Made by a program: the position numbers and the translations under genes. A stretch of DNA of 64,000 nt from CBDCCV01 sp965215025 (GTDB taxonomy: Bacteria; Bacteroidota; Rhodothermia; Rhodothermales; Salinibacteraceae): positions 1,736,001 to 1,800,000 of the forward strand of contig CBDCCV010000001.1 of the NCBI GenBank assembly GCA_965215025.1, in the 5' to 3' direction. The notes under the pieces were generated by a model. That model was given only the letters and a program-made list of their open reading frames with translations. It had not been told where the DNA came from and made no database searches. Numbering within the stretch: position 1 is the first letter of the stretch; each line of letters opens with the position of its first letter. Of this stretch, positions 17,177 to 26,102 are shown one piece after another.

Positions 17177-17530
17177 ATGCGCCTCTCCGTGCTCGTGCTG
17201 ATCGTGGTGCTCGCGGCGCTGGCTGTGACCAACCCATCGAGGGCGGACTTCCGCGCCTTTGCCGAGGCGCACTCCGAGCGCCTCCTGCGCCAAGAGACGG
17301 GCGACTCGGCGCTGGGCCGCGCGCTGGCCGGCGCCGGGGCCAGCCTCGCCAGCGCGTACATCGAAGAGATGGCCGAGCGGCAGAGCTACGTCTTCTTCAG
17401 CACCTTCACGCTCGACCTCGACGGGCCGGAGCGCGCGGGGAACGAGTGGCGCTTTCTGGGCATCGGCGGGCAGTTCGTCGAATGGGAGCGGCCCGAGGCG
17501 CTGCGCGAGGAGGAAGGAGGCCAGCCATGA
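17177..17530 (+). CDS. DUF4359 domain-containing protein
   Basis: This 117-residue protein has an N-terminal hydrophobic helix (LSVLVLIVVLAALAVTNPS) leading into the DUF4359 signature TNPSRADFRAFAE, then a compact alpha-beta region ending in YVFFSTFTLDL and FLGIGGQF. It is probably membrane-anchored and facing outward. The family has no established function. Its stop overlaps the start of the MntA-HepT fusion gene (ATGA at 17527-17530), so the two are translationally coupled. The reason for the coupling is unknown. Confidence 0.78.
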   Translation: MRLSVLVLIVVLAALAVTNPSRADFRAFAEAHSERLLRQETGDSALGRALAGAGASLASAYIEEMAERQSYVFFSTFTLDLDGPERAGNEWRFLGIGGQFVEWERPEALREEEGGQP

Positions 17531-18408
17531 GCATACGCGAGCGCATCGGTTTTTCAGATGAGCGTCCGGCCTGCGCATCGGAGCGCGACGGGGCGCTCGC
17601 TGAGGTCTTCCGCGCGTACGAGGGCGTGCAGGCGGTGTACCTCTTCGGCTCGGCGGCGGAGGGGCGCAGCCGCCCGGAGAGCGACCTCGACCTCGGCGTG
17701 TGGCCGCGCCGGGGCCACGCCGTCCACCGCCGGAAGCTCGATCTCCTGGCCGATCTGACGCGCGCGGGCTTCGGCAGCATAGACCTCGTGTTCTTGGATC
17801 GGGCCGCGCCGGTGGTGCGCTACGAGGCCGTCCGCCTGAACCGGCTCGTCTACGCCGCCGGGGATTTTCCGCGCGGCACGGCCTTTTCCAACGTCGTGCG
17901 CGCCTACCTCGACGTCGAGCCGTACCTGCGCGTGCAGCGCGCCGCGTACAAAAAGCGCCTCCTCCGAAGCTCCCCCACGTCAGAGCCAAACGCCGTGGTC
18001 CGCCCCGAAGTCATCCGCCGCCGCCTCGAAAAGCTGGACGAGTACCTATCCGTCCTCGAAGCGGCGCGCCGCGACGAACGTGAGGCCTTCCTCGGCGACC
18101 CGAGGCGCTACGGCAGCGCCGAGCGCTTCCTGCACCTCGCCATCGAAACGCTCACGGACATGGCCAACCACGTCGCCGCCGAGGAAGGGCTGGGTCCCAT
18201 CGACCAATACAGCGATCTGCCCGCCCTCTTTGCCGACGAGGGCTGGGTGAGCAGCGAACTGGCCGAGCGCTGGACGCGCATGGTCGGCTTCCGAAACATC
18301 CTCGTCCACGACTACCTGGACGTAGACCGCACCATCGTGTACGACGTGTTGCAGAACGATCTGGACGATTTCAGAAAACTGCGTGCCGCGTTCGCTCGGT
18401 TTCTGTGA
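17527..18408 (+). CDS. Fused MntA-type nucleotidyltransferase and HepT-like HEPN protein
   Basis: This 293-residue protein joins two parts that are normally separate. Residues about 20-115 form a minimal nucleotidyltransferase with the GSx10DxD motif (G41, S42, D53, D55). Residues about 155-290 form a HepT-like HEPN domain with RNILVHDY at 256-263, the R-x4-H RNase motif followed by the Tyr that is AMPylated in characterised systems. Known biology: MntA inactivates the HepT RNase by adding AMP to that Tyr. Here antitoxin and toxin are one chain, so the enzyme could silence itself in cis. I chose the ATG at 17527 because upstream in-frame sequence antisense-matches the preceding gene. Confidence 0.85.
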   Translation: MSIRERIGFSDERPACASERDGALAEVFRAYEGVQAVYLFGSAAEGRSRPESDLDLGVWPRRGHAVHRRKLDLLADLTRAGFGSIDLVFLDRAAPVVRYEAVRLNRLVYAAGDFPRGTAFSNVVRAYLDVEPYLRVQRAAYKKRLLRSSPTSEPNAVVRPEVIRRRLEKLDEYLSVLEAARRDEREAFLGDPRRYGSAERFLHLAIETLTDMANHVAAEEGLGPIDQYSDLPALFADEGWVSSELAERWTRMVGFRNILVHDYLDVDRTIVYDVLQNDLDDFRKLRAAFARFL

Positions 18409-18501
18409 GCGCCAGGCTCAACCTGCGCGCCCCTCGCGCGTTCTTGAAAGAGAAAAGCACGCACCGGCCCAAGCCCTTTTTCTCAACCCGCCTTTCCATC
18501 C

Positions 18502-19800
18502 ATGCACGAGCTTCAAACGCACGACCCCGACGTCTACCAAGCCATCGAGCGCGAGGTGGCGCGCCAGAACGACGGCCTCGAACTCATCGCCTCGGAGAAC
18601 TTTGCCTCCAAGGCCGTGATCGAGGCCATGGGCACGCCCTTGACGAACAAGTACGCCGAGGGGCTGCCCGGCAAGCGCTACTACGGCGGCTGCGAGTTTG
18701 TAGACGTGGTGGAAAACCTCGCGCGCGAGCGTGCCCAACAGCTTTTCGGGTGCGACTGGGTGAATGTGCAGCCGCACTCGGGCGCGCAGGCCAACGCCGC
18801 CGTCTACCTCGCCCTCCTGGAGCCGGGCGATACGCTCCTCGGCCTCGACCTCGCGCACGGCGGCCACCTCACGCACGGCTCGCCGGTCAACTTCTCCGGC
18901 CTCCTCTACCACGCGGAGTTCTACGGCGTCGAGAAAGAGACGGGCCGCATCGACATGGACAAGGTGCGCGACAAAGCCCGCGAGGTCCAGCCGAAGATGA
19001 TCTCCATCGGCGCCTCGGCCTACCCGCGCGACTTCGACTACGAAGCCTTCCGCGCCATTGCCGACGAGGTGGGCGCCTTTCTATGGATGGACATGGCGCA
19101 CACGGCCGGCCTCATCGCCGCCGACGTGCTGCGTGATCCGATGCCGCACTGCCACGTCGTCACCACCACGACGCACAAGACCTTGCGCGGGCCGCGCGGC
19201 GGGATGATCCTCCTCGGCAACGATTACGAAAACACTCTGGGCATCACCGCGCGCAAGAGCGGGCGCACGAAGATGATGAGCGAGATTCTGGACGCGGCCG
19301 TCTTCCCCGGCACGCAGGGCGGCCCGCTGATGCACGTCATCGCGGCCAAGGCCGTGGCGTTCAAAGAGGCGCTGGCGGAGGATTTCAAAACGTACCAAAA
19401 GCAGGTGGTTAAAAACGCGAGGGCGCTCGGCGAAGCGCTCGTAGAAAAAGGCTACGATCTCGTCTCCAGCGGCACGGATAACCACCTCGTCTTGGTGGAC
19501 TTGCAGAGCAAAGGCCTGACCGGCAAAGAGGCCGAAGCGGCGCTCGAAAAGGCCGCCATCACCACGAACAAGAACATGGTGCCGTTCGACCCCGAAAGCC
19601 CGTTCGTCACCAGCGGCATCCGCCTCGGGACGCCGGCCATGACCACGCGCGGCTTCGACGAAAGCGCCTTCCGCCACGTGGCCGAACTCATCGACCGCGT
19701 CCTTGCCGATCCCGCCGACGAGTCCGTCCGGGACGCCGTGCGCGGCGAGGTGCACGACCTCTGCGCGCAGCACCCGCTCTACGACTTCGTGCTGGCCTGA
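18502..19800 (+). CDS. glyA: Serine hydroxymethyltransferase
   Basis: This 432-residue protein matches the family along its whole length: ELIASENF near the N-terminus, the glycine-binding NKYAEGLPGKRYYGG, the HSGAQAN motif, and the PLP-binding THKTLRGPRGG with catalytic Lys226. It interconverts serine and glycine with transfer of a one-carbon unit to tetrahydrofolate in the cytoplasm. It lies 93 bp after the MntA-HepT fusion gene on the same strand but is probably independently expressed. No frame or residue anomalies are seen. Confidence 0.98.
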   Translation: MHELQTHDPDVYQAIEREVARQNDGLELIASENFASKAVIEAMGTPLTNKYAEGLPGKRYYGGCEFVDVVENLARERAQQLFGCDWVNVQPHSGAQANAAVYLALLEPGDTLLGLDLAHGGHLTHGSPVNFSGLLYHAEFYGVEKETGRIDMDKVRDKAREVQPKMISIGASAYPRDFDYEAFRAIADEVGAFLWMDMAHTAGLIAADVLRDPMPHCHVVTTTTHKTLRGPRGGMILLGNDYENTLGITARKSGRTKMMSEILDAAVFPGTQGGPLMHVIAAKAVAFKEALAEDFKTYQKQVVKNARALGEALVEKGYDLVSSGTDNHLVLVDLQSKGLTGKEAEAALEKAAITTNKNMVPFDPESPFVTSGIRLGTPAMTTRGFDESAFRHVAELIDRVLADPADESVRDAVRGEVHDLCAQHPLYDFVLA

Positions 19801-19899
19801 TCGGCTGCGAGGTGGGGGCGCGGGGAAGCTTGTAGAGCAGCGGCGCATCCTACCTTCGCGCAAGCGGCGTTTATTTCTTCTGGACAACCTGCGCGCGAA

Positions 19900-21588
19900 A
19901 TGCGCTGTGCGTTCCGCCTCCGGGTCATAGTGGTGTCGGGGTGCTCCGTCGCCGCAGCGCTCGCGTGCGCGCCGGCCGAAGCGCAGCCGGCGGTGAGCGA
20001 CACGGCGTTCGCTGACGTTGCCGAAAGCCTCCGCGCTTACGTAGATCGCCAAAACGCTTCGGTGGGCCTCGTCGTAGGCGTCACCGGAGCGCAAGGGCGC
20101 CGCGTGTTCAGCTACGGGCAGACGGATCGCTGCGGGAGCGAAGACTGCCCGGTGAGCAGGAGCACGCTCTTCCAGATCGACTCCATCACCAAGCTCTTCA
20201 CCGCGCTGCTCCTGGCCGACCTGGTTGCGGAGGGCGTCGCCAAGCTGGACGATCCGGTAGGCGCGCACCTCCCCGCGACGGTTGATCTGCCAGAGTCGGC
20301 GGAGGCCGTCACGCTGCGCCACCTGGCTACGCACACGTCCGGCCTGCCGCGCCTGCCGCCCGGCTTGGGATGGCTCGACCGGATGAGCGGTGATCCTTAC
20401 GCCCGTTACGCGCCCGCAGATCTGTACGAGGATTTGGGTAAGGGAGCGCTTCAAAGCGCGCCGGGCCAGGCGTACGCATACTCCAACTACGCCTACGGGC
20501 TGCTCGGGCACGTCCTCGCGCGCGCTGCCGGGGCCGAAAGCTACGAGGCGGCGGTAACGGAGCGCCTTTTCGCGCCGCTCGGCATGACGGACACCCGCGC
20601 CTCGTTCGCCGACGCCCCCGCGCTGGCGCGGCGCCGAGCGCGCGGCCACGACGCGGCGGGGCGTCCCGCCAGCGATTGGCACGCCACGGAGGCGACGGCC
20701 GGCGCCGGCTCGCTGTGGTCCGACGTGGACGACCTGCTCCGCTTCGTCGAGGCGAATCTGTTTTCCGAAGAGGCGCCGCCGTCGCTCCACAGGCCGCTCG
20801 TGCTAATGCGCCAGGAGCAGCCAGGAGGGCGGGGCGGCAGGCGCGGCAGGCTGGGCTGGCACGTGCGCGAGGTGGAGGGCAGGCGCTACTTCTGGCAGAA
20901 CGGCGGCTCCAGCGGCTTCCGCTCGTTCATCGGCTTCAGCGCGGAAGAAGAGGTGGGCGTGGTCGTGCTGGCGAACGCGGCGCACGCGGTGGACGACGTC
21001 GGCCTGCATCTGCTCAGCGGAGAGGTGGACATCGCGCCCGTGCCGCTGAACACGCGCCGCCGCCTCACGCTCGAAGCAGGCGCCGGTGTGGCGGCCGGCG
21101 GAGCGTTCGCCCCGAGCCTGCGCGTTTCTTCCTGGATAGGGGACGTGGGCTTCCTCAGGATACGTCCGTTCGCAGGGTACAGCCGCTTCGGCGTCGAAGG
21201 GCAGCCTCAAGACGAAGGCCCAGCCGGGGGCGCCTTCGTGTTCGAGTCCGCCGAGGCGGGCGTCTTTGCGGAGTACAGCGGAGGTCTTTTCAACCTCATC
21301 CTCGACGCGGCCGGCCTGCCGGGGCGCGTGTACGGAGGCCTCGGCATGAAGCTAAACGCCTCTGTCCGCGCGAGTCGGCGCGGCGAGGGGGCGGGGGCGG
21401 CCGGCTCACTTTTTACGCGGTGGTCGTTCCCGTTTCCTGGAGCGCGCTTCGGTTACCGAAAAGGCCGCGCCAGCGTGCTGATCGAGAGCTGGGGGCGGCG
21501 GCGCTACCTCGGCCCCGAGCGGCCGCTCAACGACGTAGGGCGCACGTCCGAAAGCGCGGCGCGCCTCGTCGTGACTTACGCGTTCTAA
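19900..21588 (+). CDS. Secreted beta-lactamase-family serine hydrolase
   Basis: This 562-residue protein has a signal peptide (cleavage near residue 28, AEA/QP), then a class C beta-lactamase/esterase fold (about 35-340). The Ser95-x-x-Lys98 box is in DSITK, Tyr194-Ser-Asn196 in YSNYAYG, and an HTSGLP motif lies at about 145. The remaining 200 residues are a separate beta-rich domain with the look of a C-terminal lipocalin or beta-barrel-like add-on, common in Bacteroidota members. By family it hydrolyses ester or D-amino-acid peptide bonds in the periplasm. Antibiotic resistance need not be implied. Confidence 0.9.
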   Translation: MRCAFRLRVIVVSGCSVAAALACAPAEAQPAVSDTAFADVAESLRAYVDRQNASVGLVVGVTGAQGRRVFSYGQTDRCGSEDCPVSRSTLFQIDSITKLFTALLLADLVAEGVAKLDDPVGAHLPATVDLPESAEAVTLRHLATHTSGLPRLPPGLGWLDRMSGDPYARYAPADLYEDLGKGALQSAPGQAYAYSNYAYGLLGHVLARAAGAESYEAAVTERLFAPLGMTDTRASFADAPALARRRARGHDAAGRPASDWHATEATAGAGSLWSDVDDLLRFVEANLFSEEAPPSLHRPLVLMRQEQPGGRGGRRGRLGWHVREVEGRRYFWQNGGSSGFRSFIGFSAEEEVGVVVLANAAHAVDDVGLHLLSGEVDIAPVPLNTRRRLTLEAGAGVAAGGAFAPSLRVSSWIGDVGFLRIRPFAGYSRFGVEGQPQDEGPAGGAFVFESAEAGVFAEYSGGLFNLILDAAGLPGRVYGGLGMKLNASVRASRRGEGAGAAGSLFTRWSFPFPGARFGYRKGRASVLIESWGRRRYLGPERPLNDVGRTSESAARLVVTYAF

Positions 21589-21740
21589 GCCCTCCGCTCT
21601 GCGATGCCGTCGCCGACGCGGCGGTCGGAACGGAAGGGCCGGCGCGGCGGTTCTTCTACCTCTACTCGGCACCAGGTTTGCACGCCTGATGCCGGCGACG
21701 CATTCCGGCTCTTATCCCTGTTCGACCCGATCCGCCCTTC

Positions 21741-22376
21741 ATGGACCGCAGCAGTCCCCTCAGCACGTCCACGTACGCCGATCTGGTGGAGCTGGGCCGC
21801 CGCCTCTACGAGCGCTCGCTCGTGCGCCGCGAGCAGGAGGCCATCACCGACCCGCGCGGGCAGCCCATCGGGTGGCTCCTGGACACGCGGATGCCCATGC
21901 TCGACGGCGCCATGTTTGGCGAGGTGGGCGGCGTCCTGGCCGAGCGGCTGCGTGCGAAGGATGCGCGGCAGGTGGCCGGCTACGGCTTCGGCGCGTTCTC
22001 GCTCGTGTGCGCGGTGCTCTCGGCTTCAAACGCGCCCGCCTCGGGCGATACGGCGCCCGCGCAGGGGCTGGTGTTTAAGGGCGGTTTTATCCGCGAGAAG
22101 CGCAAGCCGCACGGCCGCCGCCGCCTCGTCGAGGGGCCGCTCGACCCCTCGGAGCCGGTCGTGCTCTTGGACGACATCTTAAACAGCGGGCGCAGCGCCG
22201 CGCGCGCCGTGAGCCTCCTGCGCGGTGAGGGCTTTGCCGTGGCTGGCGTGATGACGCTCTTTAGCTTTACGTGGTCGAGCGGCCGCAAGCGCCTCGAAAA
22301 GGACGGCCTCTGGGTCGATTCGCTCCTCGACCTCAACCTGCGCGAGAGTGCCCGCAGCTCCTCCGACTCGCTCTAA
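21741..22376 (+). CDS. Orotate-phosphoribosyltransferase-like protein
   Basis: This 211-residue protein has the PRPP-binding loop VVLLDDILNSGRSA (about residues 138-151) and the preceding FKGGFIREKRKPHGRRRLVEG stretch that aligns with the flexible catalytic loop of PyrE-type enzymes. The N-terminus (GWLLDTRM) is also like that family. It could be a divergent pyrE for pyrimidine synthesis or a salvage-type phosphoribosyltransferase; the sequence alone does not decide. tatC follows after 20 bp on the same strand, so co-transcription is likely. Confidence 0.75.
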   Translation: MDRSSPLSTSTYADLVELGRRLYERSLVRREQEAITDPRGQPIGWLLDTRMPMLDGAMFGEVGGVLAERLRAKDARQVAGYGFGAFSLVCAVLSASNAPASGDTAPAQGLVFKGGFIREKRKPHGRRRLVEGPLDPSEPVVLLDDILNSGRSAARAVSLLRGEGFAVAGVMTLFSFTWSSGRKRLEKDGLWVDSLLDLNLRESARSSSDSL

Positions 22377-22396
22377 GGCGTTGAACGTATCCACGC

Positions 22397-23311
22397 ATGG
22401 CTGATTCGCCTTCCCCATCGCCAGCTTCGCCTGAGACGCAGGCGTCCGCGCCGCCCGCGCCGCCCGCTTCGCAGGGTGACGGCGCGGCGCAAGAGGCCGC
22501 CGCGCCCGCGCCCGTGCCGGGAGAGATGTCGTTCCTGGACCACCTTGAAGAGCTGCGCTGGACCATCTTCAAAGCGCTCGGCGGCGTGGCGCTCATGGTC
22601 TTCGTCTGCGTCTTCTTCCGGCGGTGGATCATCCGCGAGGTGCTCCTCGGGCCGACGAGTCCGGACTTCTTCATGTACCGCGTGCTCGGCCTGAGCGCCG
22701 AGCCGATCCAGCTCCTGAACCGCACCATCACCGGGCAGTTTTTTGCCGACCTGGGCACGATCATCGTCGTGGGCCTCATTGCCGGCTCGCCGATTGTGGT
22801 GTACGTGCTGTGGCAGTTTATCGAGCCGGCGCTCTACCCGCACGAGAAGTCGGGCCTGCGCTTCGCCTCCGTGTTCGCCACGTTCTTCTTCATCCTGGGC
22901 ATCGCGTTTGGGTACCTGATCCTCACGCCGCTGGCCTTGCAGTTTTTCCAGGGCTATTCGCTCTCGGCGCAGATCGTCAACCAGTTCGACATCACCAAGT
23001 ATTTTTCGATGGTGACGTTCTGGGCGCTGGGGACGGGCATCCTCTTCGAGCTTCCGGTGGCCATTTATTTCCTCACAAAGCTGGGCATCACCACGCCTGC
23101 GGCGCTGAGGACGTACCGGAAGTACGCGCTCCTGGCCATCCTCGTCCTGGCCGCCTTTTTCACGCCGCCGGACCCGATCTCGCAGATCATCGTCGCCGTG
23201 CCGCTCCTTTTGTTGTACGAGTTCTCCATCTTCGTGGCGGCGTACTCGGAGCGCCGCCGCCGCAAAGCGCTCGCCAAGCTAGAGAAGGCCGCCCGTGAGG
23301 GCAAGGCGTAG
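22397..23311 (+). CDS. tatC: Sec-independent protein translocase TatC
   Basis: This 304-residue protein has a long Pro/Ala/Ser-rich cytoplasmic N-terminus (1-43), then MSFLDHLEELRW (44-55), the signal-peptide-binding motif with the conserved Glu pair. Six transmembrane helices follow, with the typical FASVFATFFFILGIAFGYL and AFFTPPDPISQ segments and a basic C-terminal tail. It is the receptor of the twin-arginine export pathway in the inner membrane. No tatA or tatB gene is seen nearby. The N-terminal extension is longer than usual. Confidence 0.96.
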   Translation: MADSPSPSPASPETQASAPPAPPASQGDGAAQEAAAPAPVPGEMSFLDHLEELRWTIFKALGGVALMVFVCVFFRRWIIREVLLGPTSPDFFMYRVLGLSAEPIQLLNRTITGQFFADLGTIIVVGLIAGSPIVVYVLWQFIEPALYPHEKSGLRFASVFATFFFILGIAFGYLILTPLALQFFQGYSLSAQIVNQFDITKYFSMVTFWALGTGILFELPVAIYFLTKLGITTPAALRTYRKYALLAILVLAAFFTPPDPISQIIVAVPLLLLYEFSIFVAAYSERRRRKALAKLEKAAREGKA

Positions 23312-23432
23312 CGCGCCGGGCTGTTCCTCTTCTCCCCGAAACAACATTCCTCCTTCGAATGCCTGTCCCGCTCCAGCTGGAGGGGCCGGGGGGATGTAGA
23401 AGCAGACGCGCCACTCGGACATCCCCCTTGGT

Positions 23433-23448
23433 CCCCCTTCAAAGGGGG
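23433..23448. repeat. Short CCCCCTT...AAGGGGG hairpin
   Basis: CCCCCTT at 23433-23439 pairs with AAGGGGG at 23442-23448 around a 2-nt loop in the tatC-ctp gap. It sits in a 'TCCCCCTTGGTCCCCC' context seen as dispersed intergenic repeats in many genomes. A weak terminator role for tatC is possible. Confidence 0.4.
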
Positions 23449-23491
23449 AGACACCTTTCAAAAAACCATCTTCTCCAATCCTAACCGTTCC

Positions 23492-25159
23492 ATGAAGCCG
23501 ATTCGCCGCCGCGCCTCGTTTGTGCTCATCCTCGTGCTCGCGCTCAGCATCGGCGCCACGGGCGGCTTCCTCTGGCCGCGCGCCGCCGACGGCGACGACT
23601 TCTTCGCGCTCCGGAAAAACTTCGAGATCTTCGGCGCCGTCTACGAGGAACTCGTCACCGGCTACGTGGACGAGGTGGACCCGGAGCGGCTCATGCGCGA
23701 CGGCGTGGACGCCATGCTCGACGACCTCGACCCCTACACCACGTTCATCGACGAGGCCGAGAGCACGGACCTGCGCATCATCACGCGCGGGCGTTACGGC
23801 GGCGTGGGTCTCTCGGTAGCGCGGCGCGACGAGAAGATCACCGTCACCGCGCCGATTGAGGGCACGAGCGGCTACAAGCAGGGCGTGCGCGCGGGCGACG
23901 TCATCACGCAGATCGACGGCACGCCCGCCGCGAACCTCTCGCTCGAGGACGTGCGCACGATGCTGCGCGGCGAGCCGGGCACGGCTGTCGAGATCACCGT
24001 CGAGCGCGAGGGCGCGCCGGCGCCCATCGAGTTTTTGCTCACGCGGCAGCAGGTGCAGCTCAAGAACGTGACGTACCGCGGCTTCCTGGGCGGCCCGGAG
24101 TCCACCATCGGCTACCTCAAGCTGGAGCGCTTTACGCGCACGGCCGGGGCCGAGGTGCGCGCCGGCCTCGAAGCGCTACGCCGCGAGGGGCACCTCGGCG
24201 GCCTCGTCCTGGACCTGCGCGACAACCCCGGCGGCCTCCTCAGCGCCGCCGTCGAGGTCTCGCAGCTGTTCGTGCCCGAAGGCTCGGTCATCGTTTCCAC
24301 GCGCGGGCGCACCTCCGAGAGCCGGCGCGCGTACCGCAGCCAGGAGCCGCCCATCGCCCCGAAGGTGCCGCTCGTCGTCTTGGTGAACGAGTTCAGCGCC
24401 TCGGCCTCCGAGATCGTGGCCGGCGCCGTGCAGGACCTCGACCGCGGCGTGGTCCTCGGGCAGACGACTTTCGGCAAGGGCCTCGTGCAGGTCATCCGCG
24501 AGCTGCCCTACAACACGGCCTTGAAGATGACCACGGCGAAGTACTACACGCCCAGCGGGCGCAGCATCCAATCCGTCGAGTACGGCGAGGCTGACAGCAC
24601 CGCCCGCGCCGAGGAGGCCGCGCGCCCGTACCGGACCGCCGCCGGGCGCCCCGTCTCAGGCGGGCGCGGCATCGAGCCGGACGTCGTCGTCATCGAAAAA
24701 GACAGCCCGCTCGAAGAGGCTTTGCAGCGCCGCGCCGCCTTCTTCTTCTACGCCAACCACTACGCCGCCACGCACCCCGACGACGTGGACACGAGCTTCG
24801 CCGTCACGGACGCCACCGTGGCCGACTTCCGCGCGTGGCTCGATGCCGAGAACGTCGCCTACCGCACCGACGCCGAGCGCGCCGTGGACCGCCTCGCCGC
24901 CGCCCTCGCCAAGGACGGCTTCGCCGACGCGGGCGACGAGGCCGCCGCCCTCCAAGCCGCCGTGCACGCCGAGGTGGACGAGGGCTTTGCCGAGCACGCG
25001 GCCGATCTCAAGGAGCATCTGCGCGCCGAGATCCTGGCCCGCTTCGCCGGGGAAGGCGCGCAGATCCGCGCCGCCCTGAAGAACGACCCGCAGGCCCGCC
25101 ACGCCGCCTCCTTGCTCCGCGACTCGGACGAGTATGCGGCGATTCTGACGGGGGAGTAG
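23492..25159 (+). CDS. S41-family carboxy-terminal processing protease
   Basis: This 555-residue protein has an N-terminal signal anchor (FVLILVLALSIGATGGFLWP), then a PDZ domain (about 95-175, with GVGLSV and GVRAGDVITQIDG). The S41 catalytic core has Ser304 in FSASASEIVAG and Lys329 in FGKGLVQ, 25 residues apart as in Prc/CtpA. The C-terminal 170 residues are helical and charged. Family role: ATP-independent cleavage of periplasmic proteins from their C-termini. It is probably transcribed from its own promoter after the short hairpin. Confidence 0.95.
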   Translation: MKPIRRRASFVLILVLALSIGATGGFLWPRAADGDDFFALRKNFEIFGAVYEELVTGYVDEVDPERLMRDGVDAMLDDLDPYTTFIDEAESTDLRIITRGRYGGVGLSVARRDEKITVTAPIEGTSGYKQGVRAGDVITQIDGTPAANLSLEDVRTMLRGEPGTAVEITVEREGAPAPIEFLLTRQQVQLKNVTYRGFLGGPESTIGYLKLERFTRTAGAEVRAGLEALRREGHLGGLVLDLRDNPGGLLSAAVEVSQLFVPEGSVIVSTRGRTSESRRAYRSQEPPIAPKVPLVVLVNEFSASASEIVAGAVQDLDRGVVLGQTTFGKGLVQVIRELPYNTALKMTTAKYYTPSGRSIQSVEYGEADSTARAEEAARPYRTAAGRPVSGGRGIEPDVVVIEKDSPLEEALQRRAAFFFYANHYAATHPDDVDTSFAVTDATVADFRAWLDAENVAYRTDAERAVDRLAAALAKDGFADAGDEAAALQAAVHAEVDEGFAEHAADLKEHLRAEILARFAGEGAQIRAALKNDPQARHAASLLRDSDEYAAILTGE

Positions 25160-25220
25160 GCGTGCCCTGTCAATGGAGTCGGCCTGCTAGAAACCGTCCC
25201 AACCTCATTTCCATCCACTC

Positions 25221-25745
25221 TTGAAGAGAATCAATTTCTATGAGACGCTCTACTTCGCCGAGTTGAAGCGAAAGGAAGAGTTGCGGACGGCTCTTACTCT
25301 GCCCACTGGCATCTTGACTATCTTGGGCGGTGTGATTGCTATCTATCTGCGAGAAATTGGCAGCGCGCTAACTGAGGGCGGAGCGGTAGGTGGGGCAACG
25401 GCTACCTTAATGATTTTTACATTCCTGCTTGTCATAAGCTTTCTAATAACCATCAGTCACCTTCTCAGTTCGTACCATGACTACACTTACGATTACGTGC
25501 CATACGCGACCGACTTGGAGCAAGCGTATCAAGAGTACGTTGACTACTTTGACACTTTGGAGCAAGCCAACGCAGAGTTCCAGGCTTCCGTACTCGCAAG
25601 CCTAATAGCAGCTCAGAGAAAGAACGCTTTTAATAACGACTCTAAAAGCAGTAAACTTCATGAAGCAAATCAATCTTTGATATACTGCCTCGCTTTCGCG
25701 CTCATTTGCTCGATCCCGTACTTCCTGCGGACCTTGCAGGGGTGA
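25221..25745 (+). CDS. Unknown three-helix membrane protein in an AT-richer islet
   Basis: This 174-residue protein probably starts at a TTG (MKRINFYETLYFAELKRKEEL). Two hydrophobic segments lie near the N-terminus (about 27-47 and 55-80). A charged, Tyr/Asp/Glu-rich soluble stretch (about 82-145, with YHDYTYDYVPYATDLEQAYQEY) follows, then one C-terminal helix (about 153-170). Base composition drops clearly below that of the neighbours, and codon choice includes AAT, TTA and ATA that they avoid, suggesting recent transfer. I recognise no named family. The layout is reminiscent of small membrane effectors of defence systems, but that is speculation. Confidence 0.65.
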   Translation: MKRINFYETLYFAELKRKEELRTALTLPTGILTILGGVIAIYLREIGSALTEGGAVGGATATLMIFTFLLVISFLITISHLLSSYHDYTYDYVPYATDLEQAYQEYVDYFDTLEQANAEFQASVLASLIAAQRKNAFNNDSKSSKLHEANQSLIYCLAFALICSIPYFLRTLQG

Positions 25746-25829
25746 GTCTCTGTGTAAGAAACATAAACTACTAGTCCAGTTGCAGGATACTAGCGCTGTT
25801 ACTCAAGAAACTGACCAACCGGCAAACTC

Positions 25830-26012
25830 ATGCCTCCAGAAAACGAAAGCGATAAGCCGGTCGAGACTCGGCCTGCAGAAAAACCGAGACCTCAGTTCCC
25901 CGAGAATCGCCACATCAAAGAAGGTTCTCGACCACCCCGCCCTGACTTTAGAGACGTGCCGCCTCGTCGCGTTATCGTCGAAGACCGGCGTAACAGAAAA
26001 AGAGACAGTTGA
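25830..26012 (+). CDS. Tiny Pro/Arg-rich hypothetical protein
   Basis: This 60-residue protein (ATG at 25830) is strongly charged, with repeated Pro-Glu and Arg-Arg pairs (MPPENESDKPVETRP, PPRRVIVEDRRNRKRD). No transmembrane segment or signal is visible. It follows the AT-rich membrane protein gene by 84 bp on the same strand and shares its unusual composition. The two may therefore form one transferred unit. It could be a disordered partner or immunity/linker protein, or chance; confidence is moderate because of its short length. Confidence 0.45.
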   Translation: MPPENESDKPVETRPAEKPRPQFPENRHIKEGSRPPRPDFRDVPPRRVIVEDRRNRKRDS

Positions 26013-26102
26013 AGTGACTCGGCTCGTGATGTAAGCCGACGTGCGGTACCAGCATTGCGGCTCGTCTGTGACGTAGGCGCTCTCTCCGTCTACTTCAACT
26101 AC

